From assembly GCA_046328995.1 (NCBI GenBank), contig JAXLVN010000001.1, positions 1,240,001 through 1,304,000 on the forward strand: a stretch of 64,000 nt of DNA. The letters run 5' to 3'. Positions 34,713 to 44,212 of this stretch are shown piece by piece (the stretch's first letter is position 1; every line of letters starts with the position of its first letter). The position numbers and the translations under genes are program-made. Under the pieces are notes generated by a model. It saw only the letters and a list, made by a program, of their open reading frames with translations, was not told where the DNA came from and did not search any database. The DNA is from JADJXV01 sp046328995. Its GTDB lineage: Bacteria > Bacteroidota > Ignavibacteria > Kapaibacteriales > UBA961.

Positions 34713-35948
34713 TTACTCGTCCATTTTACATTTCAGGAGTATCACTTTGTTGCCTATCATGCCGAGTGATTCGTATTCGCCGTGCCGCCAGCTGTAGATG
34801 GGAGGCTCGACACCATCGACCATTTTGCCTGAATAGGAATAGCTTTTTTCTAATTCCCGTACCACCATCCCGGTCGAGGTCGCCACGGCATAGGTATTTC
34901 CTTTCGGCATCACGGCGCAGGGTTGATTGAGATTAATGGCAGAATTCTGCACGTATTTTTTGCCGTTAATCGAAATAAAAAATTCAGTATCGAAGCCGCA
35001 ATAGACAAATTCCGAACCGTCGTGAGTAAAAAACGGAGCCGACGTTTCTTTACCTCCATCATACTCGGTTCGGTTAAGCACCATATGCGCCACTGAATTC
35101 ACCACCCCTCGAAACCCCATCAACGCAGCATTCGGATGAAGCACGAGATTGGTAATGACATCATACCGTTTGCTTTCGAGCGGCTCGGTATAATCGTCGG
35201 AATAGAGAAAGGCCTGTGAACTTTGCGGTTGATTGCAGACGGCTGCAGCAACAGTACCGAATGGATTCATGGTAAGCTCAGCCACATTCTCACAGACGCC
35301 GGACACTGCCTCGGTGCCGCGATAGACTTTCCACTGCGTGCCCTGCCGTCCTGCATAGCAGGTCGTACCGTCGTACCAGATACCGGCGAGCTTGATCTCG
35401 TCAAACTGCGGCCCCTCACCGCTCGATGTGAGCAGATATTGCCCGCCAATCTTCCCAATGACGCATGCCATCGATGTTCCGTCCGGACTCACATGCAGCC
35501 TGCTTAGCCGCTGCTGCACGCGATACGATTTACCACGAAAGACAATAACCTCTGTATTCCCTTCGAGATACGAATAGGACATTTCGCCGGATTGCCCGAT
35601 TTCGATATCCCCGACATCGGTGCATTCAATGGGAATAACCGAGTCTGCCGTGAGCAATTGCCATCCGGTAGCCACACGTACAAAGGCAGCCCAGCCGTTT
35701 CCGTTCGGTGAAAACACCGGAGGACGCAAATCTTCATAGACTTTTGGCGAAGTCTCTCCATCAATAATCAAACTATATGCGCCGCTAAACGGCTTGGTAA
35801 TTGCCCACCAGTGATCGGTCGTATCGAGGTTGAAGAGAACGACCGAGTCGGCTCCGCCAAGGAGAATTTCATAGCGGCATTTATCAGCCGTTGCCGAGGT
35901 AACGAGTGCGAGAATCAGACAAATACCGAGCGCTATTTTTGACAGCAT
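34713..35948 (-). CDS. Secreted TolB/PD40-like propeller protein
   Basis: A 411-residue protein with a signal peptide (MLSKIALGICLILALVTSAT, cleavage after T-A-D). The body is built of repeated four-strand blades with motifs such as P-P-V-F-S-P-N-G-N-G-W-A-A-F-V, L-H-V-S-P-D-G-T-S-M-A-C-V-I and A-P-F-F-T-H-D-G-S-E-F-V-Y-C, as in PD40/TolB propellers. No sorting domain and no lipobox are seen, so it is probably periplasmic. It is convergent with the SPOR-protein gene (120 bases between stops), and the TPR-LytS kinase gene begins its own frame upstream on the same strand. Confidence 0.72.
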   Translation of the reverse strand: MLSKIALGICLILALVTSATADKCRYEILLGGADSVVLFNLDTTDHWWAITKPFSGAYSLIIDGETSPKVYEDLRPPVFSPNGNGWAAFVRVATGWQLLTADSVIPIECTDVGDIEIGQSGEMSYSYLEGNTEVIVFRGKSYRVQQRLSRLHVSPDGTSMACVIGKIGGQYLLTSSGEGPQFDEIKLAGIWYDGTTCYAGRQGTQWKVYRGTEAVSGVCENVAELTMNPFGTVAAAVCNQPQSSQAFLYSDDYTEPLESKRYDVITNLVLHPNAALMGFRGVVNSVAHMVLNRTEYDGGKETSAPFFTHDGSEFVYCGFDTEFFISINGKKYVQNSAINLNQPCAVMPKGNTYAVATSTGMVVRELEKSYSYSGKMVDGVEPPIYSWRHGEYESLGMIGNKVILLKCKMDE

Positions 35949-35978
35949 GAGTTTCTATTCTAAGAGTAGTATGATGAA

Positions 35979-37793
35979 TTAGATAGCCAGATTTTGCGGC
36001 AAATGAAGCGTCACCAGCGTGCCGGTCGGCTCCTTGGTATCGGAAGTGGCATCCTGAATTTCCACCCAGAGTTTCATTCCGCTCGTCTCGGTAAGCAGAT
36101 TCAGGCGTTCGTCGATAAGCGCCATGCCAGAGGAGCGATGCTTGGTCTGTTCGAATGGTTTCTGTTCGCTGCTTGCCTTCCGTCCGATGCCATTATCCTC
36201 GATGGAACATGTAAAATACCCGTCTTCGGCGGGAGTAATACCAATTTTAACACTACCTCCGGTCTTACGCGGGAGAATTCCATGCCAGATAGCATTCTCA
36301 ATATAGGGCTGAATGAGCATCGGCGGGATCTCGATAGACGCGCTGTTGATTGCTGGATCAAGGATGATTTCATAGCTGAATTTATCGCCAAAACGCAGCT
36401 TCTCGAGCTCAAGATAGAGCGTAATTGTTTCAATTTCATCGCTGAGAGGTACGGTGGTATAGCGGCTGTTTTCCATGATAAGGCGCATGAGCCGTGCGAA
36501 CTTCGAGAGAAAGCGATTGGCTTGTTCGGTGTCGGATTGAATGAGGAAATGCTGAATCGAATTGAGCGCATTAAACATAAAATGCGGGTTAATCTGTGCG
36601 CGGAGGGTTTTGTGTTCGGACTGCAACAGTTTCCGCCGTAACTCCTCTTTTTCCTTCTCGGCTTTTTGATTACCATAGCGCATTTCGAGGAGGAGAATCG
36701 ACGTTTGCTGCGCCTGATGATTCACCTCGTGACTGATTTGATTATAGAGCTTGAAATGCCGGAGTGCTGACTTGGGGTCTCCTTGTTCTTCAAATACTTC
36801 CGACAGCACTTTATGTATCGCCGCCTGTGCATCTCGCCCGCCGTTTTCTTCGGCAAAGACGAGTGCCTGAAAGAGCGTTTCGAGGGCATTTTCGTAGTCT
36901 TTGCGTTGGAAATACAATTTCCCCATGTGGGAGAGCATGAGGGTATAATTTTGTTTGTCGGTGAGAGGTTCGATCACTTCGAGCGCCTGACGGTGCAGAT
37001 CAAACGAAAGGTCTTGGTTTCCGAGCGACTCGTGAATCACCCCCATATTCCCGAGTGCAAGTGCTACCTGTGAGGTATTTCCTTCTGCCTGTGCGATTGC
37101 AAGACTTCGCTGCTGATAGTCAAGTGCTTTGTCGAATTGCCCTAAATATCGGTATTCCTCGCCGATATTACCGAGCGACGCTGCTACTGCACGTTGGTCG
37201 TTGAGTTCATTGCGCAGGGCGAGGGAACGGACATAATAATCGAGTGATTTGTGGTGTTCGTTGATTTTGGAATACAATGCGCCGAGGTTGTTAAGCTGAA
37301 GATGGAGTATGCGCTTGTCCCCTATTTCCTCGGCGAGTGCAATTGCCTGCAAATAGTAATAGAGTGCGATATCATTATTACTGGTATCAAAATAAATATG
37401 ACCGATATTGCCAAGGGCGAGTAATTCTCCGTTTTTCCATTGCACTTCCCGGCAAAAATTGAGCGATTCCTGTTGTGTTTCGAGGGCTCTGTCAATCTTG
37501 CCGCCGGAGCGGTACATGATCCCGAGCCACCCCAGCATCTGGGCGAGTGTATGCTTGTCCGAAGATTGACGATATAATTCCACAGCACGCTCACAATACC
37601 CTATTGCTTCAATGTAGCGGGAGGTGAACATGTGAAGATTGGTAATTACCCGGCAGGCATGAGCGACTAAAGGCAGGTCATTGTCTGATTCGGCACGCTC
37701 AAGAGCTACCTTTGCCAAGCGCATCGACTCCTGTCGGTCGGATGTCATACAGCGCTCGGCATGGGCAAGTACTTCCTGAATCGTTTGTTCCAT
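35979..37793 (-). CDS. TPR-LytS-type sensor histidine kinase
   Basis: A 604-residue soluble protein if translation starts at ATG 37793; a longer frame would need TTG. Residues 5-345 comprise about eight 40-residue TPRs (L-G-N-I-G-H-I-Y-F with A-L-x-Y-Y-L-Q-A-I), 355-395 a coiled coil, and then a His_kinase/LytS catalytic unit: L-R-A-Q-I-N-P-H-F-M-F-N-A-L-N-S with His404, the ATPase N-box I-Q-P-Y-I-E-N-A-I-W-H-G (Asn500) and D-N-G-I-G (533-537). LytS-family kinases normally partner with LytTR response regulators, and none is encoded nearby. No membrane segment is present, so the input is cytosolic and probably through the TPRs. Confidence 0.9.
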   Translation of the reverse strand: MEQTIQEVLAHAERCMTSDRQESMRLAKVALERAESDNDLPLVAHACRVITNLHMFTSRYIEAIGYCERAVELYRQSSDKHTLAQMLGWLGIMYRSGGKIDRALETQQESLNFCREVQWKNGELLALGNIGHIYFDTSNNDIALYYYLQAIALAEEIGDKRILHLQLNNLGALYSKINEHHKSLDYYVRSLALRNELNDQRAVAASLGNIGEEYRYLGQFDKALDYQQRSLAIAQAEGNTSQVALALGNMGVIHESLGNQDLSFDLHRQALEVIEPLTDKQNYTLMLSHMGKLYFQRKDYENALETLFQALVFAEENGGRDAQAAIHKVLSEVFEEQGDPKSALRHFKLYNQISHEVNHQAQQTSILLLEMRYGNQKAEKEKEELRRKLLQSEHKTLRAQINPHFMFNALNSIQHFLIQSDTEQANRFLSKFARLMRLIMENSRYTTVPLSDEIETITLYLELEKLRFGDKFSYEIILDPAINSASIEIPPMLIQPYIENAIWHGILPRKTGGSVKIGITPAEDGYFTCSIEDNGIGRKASSEQKPFEQTKHRSSGMALIDERLNLLTETSGMKLWVEIQDATSDTKEPTGTLVTLHLPQNLAI

Positions 37794-37903
37794 ACTATCA
37801 TTAAAATGAACACGTTTTTTCTGCAAATTACCGCTCTCTGCATTTCCTGCCAAGAATAATTTGTGTGAGCACTCTGATTCTTCCCCTTCTCCTGCTTTCT
37901 TCC

Positions 37904-38872
37904 TTACTTCTCCTGCTTCTTCATCATGGCATCATAGCGGTCATTGATTTCCTTCATCGGTGGCTCGGCCTGCATGCAGCGGCGGCGTTCATCGGAACCG
38001 GTAATCCACCTATACAACCAGGATATTCCCCATTTTTTATAATACAAGGATGGTTGTGAATAGACCGGATCGGTCAGCGCTTCCGCGAGCGAAATACATG
38101 TATATCCCTTGTCGGATAATGTCCGGATAAGCCGATTGAGATAATCACGATTAAGCGGATTATCATGACAGAGATAGATCTGATGAATCTGACGCCCGTA
38201 AATAGCCATCGACAGTGAGTCGATATACTGAAAAAGCCGGAGCGTATAGCCGATATATTCCTCGCCAATACGTGCTGCTTCACTGCCATTACCGGTGCGG
38301 AGGAGATCGGCGTAGATATAATTGTACATATAGTCCGAACTCTCCACCGTAAAAGGAGTAAGCACATATTTGCGAGCATGTAAATACGCGGCAATCGCGT
38401 GATGCTCGACGGAATCTTTGCCGAGATCATTATACGGAAAACGAAAATAATCGAGGGACTTGTGATACTGATGAGCAAGCATTCGGGTCAGGAGTTCGCC
38501 GGAGTCAATTTCTACTTTGAAGGAATCAATTCCCACGGCCGAATACCGCGCATGATGAAGGGTATGATTGCCGGGTGTGATGTAGTCCCGTGCCATCCAA
38601 TTTCGTAGTACTTCCCGATTACGCGCACGGGCATTCGTCCTGTCAAGCGCTCCTTCGTTGATAAATATCGTTATCGGAATGTGCATTGCGTCGAGACTGT
38701 CAAGTAACGGCGAGTGAAAATTATCATCCTGATACATCCTTGTATTCGGCACATCATCAATGGTGATTGATACTGTGCGCTGAGCGTGAAGTGGGAGGAA
38801 AGACAATATGAGCGACGCAGTAAGTAGTATACTACTAATAGAATAACCGTGTATCCGGCGGAATGAAATCAT
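37904..38872 (-). CDS. Exported polysaccharide deacetylase (CE4 / NodB-like)
   Basis: A 322-residue protein from ATG 38872, which gives a proper signal peptide (MISFRRIHGYSISSILLTAS, cleavage after L-H-A-Q). CE4 motifs are present: V-S-I-T-I-D-D-V-P (catalytic Asp and first metal ligand), G-N-H-T-L-H-H (HxxxH metal ligands), F-R-F-P-Y-N-D (motif 3), and I-Y-L-C-H-D-N (position of the C-terminal catalytic His). CE4 enzymes remove N- or O-acetyl groups from peptidoglycan, chitin or xylan, with Zn or Co as metal. No glycan genes are near, so the substrate is open; a cell-wall or exopolysaccharide target is most likely. Confidence 0.88.
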   Translation of the reverse strand: MISFRRIHGYSISSILLTASLILSFLPLHAQRTVSITIDDVPNTRMYQDDNFHSPLLDSLDAMHIPITIFINEGALDRTNARARNREVLRNWMARDYITPGNHTLHHARYSAVGIDSFKVEIDSGELLTRMLAHQYHKSLDYFRFPYNDLGKDSVEHHAIAAYLHARKYVLTPFTVESSDYMYNYIYADLLRTGNGSEAARIGEEYIGYTLRLFQYIDSLSMAIYGRQIHQIYLCHDNPLNRDYLNRLIRTLSDKGYTCISLAEALTDPVYSQPSLYYKKWGISWLYRWITGSDERRRCMQAEPPMKEINDRYDAMMKKQEK

Positions 38873-38959
38873 AGACGGTACGACTGCTGAGAATGAATAA
38901 ATTCTTGTATTACTAGTACAAACATAGGAGAATCGCCACGTCTGCATCATAATTATTTC

Positions 38960-39173
38960 CAGTCCGACCAGTTGTTTCAACTGGTCGTTAATACGTACCT
39001 ATGAAACGTCGCGCTCGTCTGTACTGTGTTTAAGTGTATAATATCTTTTTCAACTACATTTTATAAAAGCTCCGATATTCGATACCTTCTCCACGCAAAG
39101 AAGCGATTTTCACTATCATACTAACGTTTCAGCGGTAAGTGTTGACGACCAGTTGTAGCAACTGGTCGGACTG
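38960..39173. repeat. 214-bp MITE-like element with palindromic ends
   Basis: CAGTCCGACCAGTTG at 38960-38974 is inverted as CAACTGGTCGGACTG at 39159-39173. Each end is itself a hairpin: CGACCAGTTG-TTT-CAACTGGTCG at 38965-38987 and CGACCAGTTG-TAG-CAACTGGTCG at 39146-39168. The interior has no coding frame. A degenerate copy lies at 40108-40300. Confidence 0.8.
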
Positions 39174-39235
39174 AAATATTGTAATTTATTATCAGATTTG
39201 GTATAAGTTGAGATTTGATATTGCAACAACTCTAT

Positions 39236-39973
39236 TCAATTAATAGGTACTTTACTGATATTTAGCACCTTATAACTCCGATACTTTTGATTGAGTACCA
39301 GTCCTTGATTCACATTCTCGATTATAGGTAGTTGTTCACTTCTGAGGCTCAATTCGCAATTATTCGTATAATTACTAATCACAATTTCTCTGAAGTAAAC
39401 GCTTTCTTCCTTGCCGCTTTTCTCGTACACATCTGTCGATATTTTAGTTATTCTTTTTGACTTGATATTAAAGTAGATTCGATTCCGATATGTTCTGTGT
39501 ACGCCTCTATATTCATCATACATTCTTTCGAAAACAATAGTATCTTGTTCTTGTTTCAGAATGAAAAATGGAGTACTTTCATTTTGTATTGAAATTAATA
39601 ACACTCTATAATCGCAAGAGTTAGCGAAATAGTAATTGGTCATAGTATCTCTCGGTATCACCGTTATTATGCTATCTTCATAATTTAAAGATACGAGACA
39701 ATAGGTAAGACCATAAGTCAATTCTTTCTTGGAGTTTGCTAACAAATACGCATCTTTTATCTTCACATCATAAATAACATTAGCTACACCCTCTCCATTC
39801 ATCGTGAATGTGTTTTTCAAGGTGTAGCAGTAAGCAGGTGTCTTAAACTCCTCACGCATTGATGCACGCAACGCATTATAAATTGTTGCGGTATCTATTA
39901 TATTTGACCGTGCCGTATATGTGATTAAGGCGCACAGAAAGCTTACTAAAACCATACATAATTTGAAGTTCAT
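39236..39973 (-). CDS. Secreted protein of unknown function
   Basis: A 245-residue exported protein: signal peptide MNFKLCMVLVSFLCALITYT, then an all-beta looking chain. Features include alternating Y/V/I strands (A-Y-C-Y-T-L-K-N-T-F-T-M-N-G, I-Y-F-N-I-K-S-K-R-I-T-K-I) reminiscent of LolA-type lipoprotein-binding folds, but I recognize no family. Base composition is more AT-rich than the neighbouring deacetylase. It is isolated between two copies of the same MITE-like element, both within 150 bases of its ends, which hints at insertion in an accessory spot. Confidence 0.65.
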   Translation of the reverse strand: MNFKLCMVLVSFLCALITYTARSNIIDTATIYNALRASMREEFKTPAYCYTLKNTFTMNGEGVANVIYDVKIKDAYLLANSKKELTYGLTYCLVSLNYEDSIITVIPRDTMTNYYFANSCDYRVLLISIQNESTPFFILKQEQDTIVFERMYDEYRGVHRTYRNRIYFNIKSKRITKISTDVYEKSGKEESVYFREIVISNYTNNCELSLRSEQLPIIENVNQGLVLNQKYRSYKVLNISKVPIN

Positions 39974-40107
39974 ACAATTTAATTAAAAAAAAACATAGAA
40001 AATTGATTTGGAGATAAATAGTTCCCTTTTCAGTTAACAAGTGCAAAAGTGAAGAATGTGTTCCCCTCATATACTGGACAGTTTTGAGCCCAAAACAAGA
40101 TGGATTT

Positions 40108-40300
40108 ACCGTCCGCTCAGTAGTTCCCGACTAACCGTCGATACGTACCTACAAACCGTACTGCTCGAATGTACTTCGTATCCACTAAACCTGTGTAGCA
40201 ATCATATCTCAATACAAATTTATACTTTATTTCTGTTTTTTACTTAACAGACGTTTCATTGGCATGTGTAGGCGGTCAATTGGAAACTAATGACCGAACT
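40108..40300. repeat. Degenerate copy of the 214-bp palindromic-end element
   Basis: CGTCGATACGTACCTA (near 40136) matches TCGTTAATACGTACCTA (38985) in the first element, and ACAGACGTTTCATTGG then GGTCAATTGG mirrors its right end. The hairpin ends have decayed. Apart from this I see nothing between 39974 and 40337. Confidence 0.5.
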
Positions 40301-40337
40301 AGAAAAGTAAGACTTACGATTCATCGCGTACGGCTTT

Positions 40338-41498
40338 CTACTTCCTCACCATTTCCCATACTTTCTCATTAAAATTCGACTCGTTTATTCCGGTTAATTT
40401 CTCAAGAACTTCAAAATACTTCGCATCGCCTTTTTCTCGCCTGCCGCATTGGAGTAATTGCCTGACTGCGTCGAATCCTTTTTTACGTTCGAGCTGTTGG
40501 ATAATCAACGCATTAATCACATAACCGATGGTCAGCGGCTTGTCGCCTTCTTCGAAATTCTTGGTATCTTTATACAATTCCAACCAATTAGCCGTTGGAT
40601 TGTTCGCCGCATACACCCGGAACCTCCGGAGAATTTCCTTCCATGAAATTCCCCAACTTCCGCCATAAAGATACGCACATCCTTCATCGACCGGACGGTA
40701 AATCGTTGCAGCGGGCAAGGCATTGCGCAGGCGACTGTGGAAGAGATCGTGTGGGTCGTACGTGGTGAAGTCTTCGGTAAGCGAACCATCCACCGTGAGC
40801 GCTCGGCTGTCATTTTTGGTGACAAGCGAGGAATGACTCACGCCATTATAATCGCTTTTGTAATCAATGCCGCACAATTGGAGCGCTTCGTCAAATGTAG
40901 AAGCGCAGTAGAACTCAGTCGGGTGAGTTTTGGCACCAAGCTTGGTATCATAGAATGTAATTGTTGATTGAAAATCCTTCGCTTTAGCAGTCGCAAGTGT
41001 GGATTTGTAATGAAAGGTGTAGTGTCCGATGATACTCGATTTCCATGCAGCCGTCATCTCAGGAAGTGGAGAGCGGAAGGTAAAAGCGTGATTATGCTTC
41101 TGCGCTATGAACCGAATACTTGCTTTGAGAAGAGGCATCGAATCGCGCAAACCCCAATATGCGACCTGTACGAGAAACACCGAATCGGAGCGAGGCACGA
41201 TACTGACGAGATACGGTGTATAGAATCCGGAGTCCTTCGATTGTTTATCGTAGCCAATCCCTTGAAGTTCGTCGAGAAGTAGCGACGTAGCGAGGGCATC
41301 TTCGGGCAGCACCAACGGATTCTCACGTATCGGCGTAGCGCTCGAATGGAGAAAATCATTGATGCTTGTCTGCAGGAGCATTTGCGTTGTAGAATCACGA
41401 AGAAGGCGCACATCCGGAGCAATGCGAAGCGTATCCTGCCGCGCCTGCACCGAGGAAACAAGAAGGCAGATGCTGCAAAGGAGGTAGGTAATGTTCAT
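40338..41498 (-). CDS. Exported gluzincin-like protein with HDxxH in place of HExxH
   Basis: A 386-residue protein from ATG 41498 with a signal peptide (MNITYLLCSICLLVSSVQA). In the C-terminal half, Y-D-P-H-D-L-F-H-S-R-L is followed about 25 residues later by V-D-E-G-C-A-Y-L-Y-G-G-S, the spacing and EGxAxxxGG pattern of MA-clan peptidases (peptidase_MA-like, M61-like). The motif is HDxxH where HExxH is expected, so either Asp serves as general base or the protein is inactive. It ends with a helical A-V-R-Q-L-L-Q-C-G-R tail and a terminal V-W-E-M-V-R-K. I do not recognize a named family. It could be a periplasmic peptidase or a pseudoenzyme. Confidence 0.65.
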   Translation of the reverse strand: MNITYLLCSICLLVSSVQARQDTLRIAPDVRLLRDSTTQMLLQTSINDFLHSSATPIRENPLVLPEDALATSLLLDELQGIGYDKQSKDSGFYTPYLVSIVPRSDSVFLVQVAYWGLRDSMPLLKASIRFIAQKHNHAFTFRSPLPEMTAAWKSSIIGHYTFHYKSTLATAKAKDFQSTITFYDTKLGAKTHPTEFYCASTFDEALQLCGIDYKSDYNGVSHSSLVTKNDSRALTVDGSLTEDFTTYDPHDLFHSRLRNALPAATIYRPVDEGCAYLYGGSWGISWKEILRRFRVYAANNPTANWLELYKDTKNFEEGDKPLTIGYVINALIIQQLERKKGFDAVRQLLQCGRREKGDAKYFEVLEKLTGINESNFNEKVWEMVRK

Positions 41499-41685
41499 AG
41501 AATAATGATTGTGGGCATACTGTATATTGCGGCAAGATGACACGCATGCGGTGGGAAAGGTTACCCCGGTGACGCTGTGGAAAGACGAGAACACATCGCG
41601 GTAGGAGGTACGACCTAAGCAGCATCTCTGATAGAAATCAGTATCGCCTTAAGGCCGGAAGTGACGGCGGGACAATCCAAGCGAT

Positions 41686-41970
41686 TTACCGCAGAACGGA
41701 TAGACTCGGCTCAATTGCCTGCTTGCAACATTTGTCATGCATGCACATCATTCTCTGCTTTACTTCCTTCATACACGTACGTATTATCGAATACTTCCGG
41801 CGCATACTTCCGGTAGGAATACCGTGTTTTTCTGTTGAAATTTCAGCAAGATGAAACGGAGTGCGTTTCGTGGGAATATGACGGTACGTGCATGCACTCA
41901 TTGAAATTCCCTTCTCCGGGAGAGTGATTTTTATGACCGTTTCATTGGTTGAATACAACGCATCGACCAT
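41686..41970 (-). pseudogene. Possible remnant of a T9SS sorting-domain protein
   Basis: A 94-codon frame contains E-T-V-I-K-I-T-L-P-E-K-G-I-S-M then A-E-I-S-T-E-K-H-G-I-P-T-G-S-M, which aligns by eye with a type A sorting domain (xTxIxFTLPExG ... GxHxIPxD...). The segment between is out of pattern and no upstream protein of matching frame exists, so I read it as a degraded end of a lost gene or a chance frame. The remaining 1.1 kb between 41499 and 42628 has no other gene I can support. Confidence 0.35.
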
Positions 41971-42628
41971 ATTGATATCCTGAATTGTGAGTACGTATTT
42001 TCTATCCTACAACGAGACAAATCCCGACAATAAAATACACCGATGCTACTATCCGGCAGAAGGCAGAGCCGTCGCTGCCGGAATTTCTCCTCTCCTGTAT
42101 CCCTTGTATTTTCATATTCTTCGTTGTTGGTGTGAGTGGAATTACTCCTACACTTCGAACAGGAACAACAATACTCATTCTGCGGTCAAAAGACCGGTAT
42201 AATTGATGTGTAAAATGCCAAAAATGCTTAGAACTCTAATTTTCTTGAGTTTCGTACTCACCAGAGTGATAGACAGTTACACAATTATTCGTAATTTGCG
42301 TTTACCATAATCAAAATTACGGACCTGTCGTGGGTGACATCGGGTCATAATTTCCCTTTTTTAAAAAGGTTTTTAATGCGTTCTTTCGGTCAACATGAAT
42401 AAAATTCGCGATTCATAGCCATCTCTTTTGACAGAGTCCAATGGTGTGATGATGTGAAGAACTATGTCCCGCACGCAGCGTATCGGCTCTCTCCTCTTCG
42501 TTATTCTCCCCTTCATTTAATTCTATTTCTATCCGGTATTCGTGCGGAACCGTGGAGTCTGCTACCACGACAACAAACGACTGTCCTCTTCTATATTTTT
42601 ATTTGAAATTACAACTACATTATATAAC

Positions 42629-43438
42629 ATGAAAAAACATTTACTCCTTGCATGTACTCTTTTAACTCTCGTATTATCAGCATGTAATAAAAGCGAGACT
42701 ACTTCAACGCCGACTGAATTGATGGCATATCCGTCATCGCTTATCAGCACTCCTATTATTACATCCTCTATTCCGGCTGCGATTGCCGAGGCACAAACGC
42801 CGATCAATATCGACCCCGCTTCTACGGTTGTCTTTCACAGCAACGACCCCGAGCTCCATTACGGCACAATGAAGCTGACTTCGCTTTTAAATAATGAAGG
42901 TGAAAATCTGAAAGTAAGCACCGATTCGGCAGATAAGAGCAATAATTATGTCGTCATCGGCGGTAAGAAATACAACCTTGCTCAATTCCATTTCCATTAC
43001 ACAAGTGAACATACTATTGGCGGTAAATACAGCGCTATGGAAATACACTTTGTGAATGTTGCAGCAGACAACTCCTATGCTGTGTTAGGTGTGTTGGTGG
43101 ATTTAGGCACAGGAAACAACGCACTTCAAACGCTCTTTTCGTCCTCTCCTAAGGATACAAATGAAGTAAAATCATTGAGTTCGACGTTGAATCTTGCCGA
43201 TTTATTCCCAACAAATACCAAGCAGTATTATACCTACAGCGGTTCGTTGACGACACCGAATTTCAACACTCATTCCTCTCAGCCCAATGGTGGTCCGGTG
43301 ACCTGGATAGTCTATAAAGACATTCAGCATCTTTCCACTACTCAATTTGATACCTATACATCGATTTACCACGAAGAGAATTTCCGCACAATTCAACCGT
43401 TGAACGGCAGAAAAGTGTATTCGAATCCCGGTAATTAA
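42629..43438 (+). CDS. Lipoprotein alpha-carbonic anhydrase
   Basis: A 269-residue enzyme interconverting CO2 and bicarbonate. ATG 42629 gives a lipoprotein signal ending L-V-L-S-A-C (Cys19). Zinc ligands His121 and His123 (Q-F-H-F-H-Y) and His140 (A-M-E-I-H-F-V) are present, with Glu127 in T-S-E-H-T. Q-T-P-I-N-I (56-61) replaces the usual QSPIdI. Two oddities: the N-terminal W-G-Y segment of most alpha-CAs is missing, and the usual S-L-T-T-P-P-C-x-E stretch is replaced by an insertion before V-T-W-I-V. The mature N-terminus C-N-K-S-E-T-T-S-T-P-T resembles that of the lipoprotein at 54437. It stands alone and is followed by a strong hairpin. Confidence 0.9.
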   Translation: MKKHLLLACTLLTLVLSACNKSETTSTPTELMAYPSSLISTPIITSSIPAAIAEAQTPINIDPASTVVFHSNDPELHYGTMKLTSLLNNEGENLKVSTDSADKSNNYVVIGGKKYNLAQFHFHYTSEHTIGGKYSAMEIHFVNVAADNSYAVLGVLVDLGTGNNALQTLFSSSPKDTNEVKSLSSTLNLADLFPTNTKQYYTYSGSLTTPNFNTHSSQPNGGPVTWIVYKDIQHLSTTQFDTYTSIYHEENFRTIQPLNGRKVYSNPGN

Positions 43439-43475
43439 TCTCCGTCGTTCACCCACGACAATCTGTAGTGTATTA

Positions 43476-43511
43476 CCGGTAGGAAGAGGGTCATCGTCCT
43501 CTTCCTACCGG
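43476..43511 (+). terminator. Strong hairpin downstream of carbonic anhydrase
   Basis: CCGGTAGGAAGAGG pairs perfectly over 14 bases with CCTCTTCCTACCGG around an eight-base loop. It lies 37 bases after the stop. No T run follows, so it may stabilize the 3' end or work with other signals rather than be a classical intrinsic terminator. Confidence 0.55.
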
Positions 43512-43654
43512 GTACTACACCACTGATGCCGGTCTATTTCCTTCCGTTTTATCTCCAACGAACACGACTGATTATACAGTCGGCACACACTCTCGGCACT
43601 ATCAGCAAATACTCCCCTCTTCACTTGCCCCCGGCCGATGCTTGAATAGAGACC

Positions 43655-44212
43655 TCACGGATACACCCTACCATTTACTCTTGCAGAGATCAGTACAAAT
43701 GAATCGCCGAAGTTTTCTTTCCGCTCTATCATTCCGAGATGCGGAGCATAGATTTCTACCGGGGGACCCTCATAAAATGTTCCGTGCCAGGTAACGGTAT
43801 GCACGTGGTAGTGCATACCGACAGTTGTCAAAAGACTATCGGCAGTGCTTTTGACATATCCGCCGGTTTCATTGGAAGAATTAACAAAATCAATATAAAG
43901 ATATTCCGGGCCAATCTCTCCGTTCGGATAAGACGGCAACGCATACACACGACCATTCTCCACCCGGAAATACAACGAATCATACGGCCGACCGAGAGCA
44001 GATTTACGTATTTTATACCATGTTTTACCGACATATATTTCCGTCGATACTATTGTATATTCATAGATCGTACTGTCTTCACTTTTGTATTTCCAATAAT
44101 CTCCCACATGCAGCGGGAAGTAGTTCGTCGCCTCTTCCGAGGGTGTGGTAGGATGACCGGAACAGCCGAGACACAGCAGCGCGATCGCTATGGAATGGAG
44201 GATGTATTTCAT
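43655..44212 (-). CDS. Small lipoprotein of unknown function
   Basis: A 185-residue lipoprotein with the lipobox I-A-L-L-C-L-G-C (about Cys17). It contains N-Y-F-P-L-H-V-G-D-Y-W-K-Y-K, a recurrent motif of small Bacteroidota/Chlorobiota lipoproteins, followed by beta strands and G-R-V-Y-A-L and A-P-H-L-G-M-I-E-R. These resemble periplasmic or surface beta proteins without catalytic motifs. It is alone in its neighbourhood, convergent with the carbonic anhydrase gene, so no partner is suggested. Confidence 0.7.
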   Translation of the reverse strand: MKYILHSIAIALLCLGCSGHPTTPSEEATNYFPLHVGDYWKYKSEDSTIYEYTIVSTEIYVGKTWYKIRKSALGRPYDSLYFRVENGRVYALPSYPNGEIGPEYLYIDFVNSSNETGGYVKSTADSLLTTVGMHYHVHTVTWHGTFYEGPPVEIYAPHLGMIERKENFGDSFVLISARVNGRVYP

